A stretch of 6,477 nucleotides of DNA from JANMEX01 sp043776635. GTDB lineage: Bacteria; Pseudomonadota; Alphaproteobacteria; Rhizobiales; Rhizobiaceae. Under the pieces are notes generated by a model. The model saw nothing but the letters and a program-made list of their open reading frames with translations, ran no database searches and had not been told where the DNA came from. The stretch lies in assembly GCA_043776635.1 (NCBI GenBank), contig JAYVRA010000061.1, forward strand, positions 1 to 6,477, read 5' to 3'. The position numbers were made by a program, and so were the translations under genes. Positions 5,771 through 6,477 of the stretch are shown here, one piece after another. Positions within the stretch are counted from its first letter, which is position 1. Every line of letters begins with the position of its first letter.

Positions 5771-6385
5771 ATGGCTGATTATGTTGATCGTTCGGGTGTC
5801 CGCAATAATGTTACGCGGTTAACTGACGCCATGCGGGATGTTCGTATTGTGGCGGCCGATAAAGCCGATGTCGTGGTGGATATGAAGGAAGTTGATCGCG
5901 CCCGTTTGGAAATTTTGGCGACAGATCTGAAGCCGGTGTTTGATGAAGTGCCGGTGGATAATGATGTTTTTGATTTTGTGATTTCATCAGGTTTGCAACC
6001 GCGCCTGTGGATTGATGCGACCGCCCATGTGATGATGGGCCGTGACCGGCGCACTTATCGCTTTGTGCGCGATACCCGTCTTGGTCGGGTGGTGATGGCA
6101 GAGTCCACCGATATGCGCCCGATCTCTGACCATGTGACGCGCTATGTTGCCGAGCGGCTGATTGAGCGCCAGCGCCTGATGGAGGGCGAGTGCGAGCCGC
6201 AACGTTCTGCTGATATTTCACAGGTGTCTGTTGCACCTGCTGTTGCTGTTGCTGCCGAAACCAAGATGTCGGGCTGGGGTGAATTCATTGCCGGGCTGCT
6301 GTGGTTTATCATTGGCGCGGTGACGGGTTGCGGCTTGCTGTTGGTTTTCCTGTCGCAAAAATTCCCGGATATTCTCAGCCACTAG
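5771..6385 (+). CDS. Conserved alphaproteobacterial tail-anchored protein, function unknown
   Basis: A 204-residue protein without a signal peptide. Residues 1-145 are soluble and charged. A block around 75-115 (including PRLWIDA, VMMGRDRRTYRFVRDTR and GRVVMAES) resembles a family I recall only as hypothetical proteins in alphaproteobacteria. It is followed by TRYVAERLIERQRLMEGE (123-140), probably helical, a low-complexity Ala/Val linker (about 150-164) and one transmembrane helix (about 171-194). This suggests a cytoplasmic domain anchored by its C-terminus. GGGAG (5759-5763) lies seven bases before ATG 5771; the in-frame GTG at 5768 would sit too close to it. The TAG stop (6383-6385) lies inside the right inverted-repeat arm, which begins with the last base of the final sense codon, so the repeat might have supplied the stop. 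Control by CtrA is possible. No function is assigned. Confidence 0.85.
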   Translation: MADYVDRSGVRNNVTRLTDAMRDVRIVAADKADVVVDMKEVDRARLEILATDLKPVFDEVPVDNDVFDFVISSGLQPRLWIDATAHVMMGRDRRTYRFVRDTRLGRVVMAESTDMRPISDHVTRYVAERLIERQRLMEGECEPQRSADISQVSVAPAVAVAAETKMSGWGEFIAGLLWFIIGAVTGCGLLLVFLSQKFPDILSH

Positions 6386-6477
6386 TGGATTGATCGCAAC
6401 GAAGGAGTCTGAATTTGGATTCCCTTGTTTTGCTGGATGTGCGATTCAGGGTTATGCGCACAGGAATTGAGTTCACC
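6382..6477. repeat. Right arm of 96-bp inverted repeat at the window ends
   Basis: This arm is the partner of 2-97, with the CTAG inner boundary at 6382-6385. Read on the + strand it has AAGGAG (6402-6407), seven bases, then TTG (6415-6417) opening a frame of 21 codons to the window edge (starting LDSLVLLDVR). The only three differences between the arms (6410-6412) fall between that ribosome-binding-like sequence and the TTG. It may be the first part of a gene in a dispersed element, but 21 codons are too few to say. The arm also contains the stop codon of the preceding gene. Confidence 0.93.

Noticed and set aside
5811..6236. A 141-codon frame on the - strand over the last gene
   Set aside because: It lies opposite a gene with a ribosome binding site, conserved-looking blocks and a transmembrane segment; its own product is low-complexity.
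1..6477. CRISPR array, tRNA, rRNA or toxin-antitoxin/defence genes
   Set aside because: No regularly spaced repeats, no tRNA- or rRNA-like segments and no matching protein motifs were seen on either strand.

Overview
The window reads as a piece of an alphaproteobacterial chromosome, most likely Hyphomicrobiales (Rhizobiales) or a close relative. The evidence is a UPF0314/DUF2585 membrane protein, a family I know mainly from that group, a leucine leader-peptide attenuator in front of leuA, a TTAA-rich CtrA-like site, and a C-terminally anchored protein of a type I associate with alphaproteobacteria. All five convincing genes and the leader peptide lie on the + strand. Base composition looks moderate and even, with no obviously foreign block.

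Layout: (1) 2-97, one arm of a 96-bp inverted repeat whose partner is 6382-6477, at the other end of the window. (2) 98-325, gene-free DNA with a GC-rich hairpin and a 12-bp direct repeat. (3) 326-898, a DUF2585 integral membrane protein. (4) 906-1105, a predicted promoter, a 41-codon leader peptide with four consecutive Leu codons, and mutually exclusive antiterminator and terminator hairpins. (5) 1194-2888, leuA (2-isopropylmalate synthase), followed after one nucleotide by an alpha/beta hydrolase (2890-3654). (6) 3735-5330, an exported YcbB-type L,D-transpeptidase. (7) 5329-5565, a MITE-like element with 32-bp terminal inverted repeats that overlaps the L,D-transpeptidase stop codon. (8) 5771-6385, a tail-anchored conserved protein behind a CtrA-like site.

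The genes do not form one pathway. leuA and the hydrolase look like one leucine-regulated operon, since their junction is TGA-T-ATG. The L,D-transpeptidase acts in periplasmic peptidoglycan cross-linking and has its own good ribosome binding site. No strong terminator separates it from the hydrolase, so read-through is possible.

The strongest observations are the apparently undamaged leucine attenuator, whose leader peptide may be translated leaderlessly from the first transcribed base; the window-end inverted repeats; and the structured MITE-like element. I found no clear sign of a new multi-gene system such as a defence locus.
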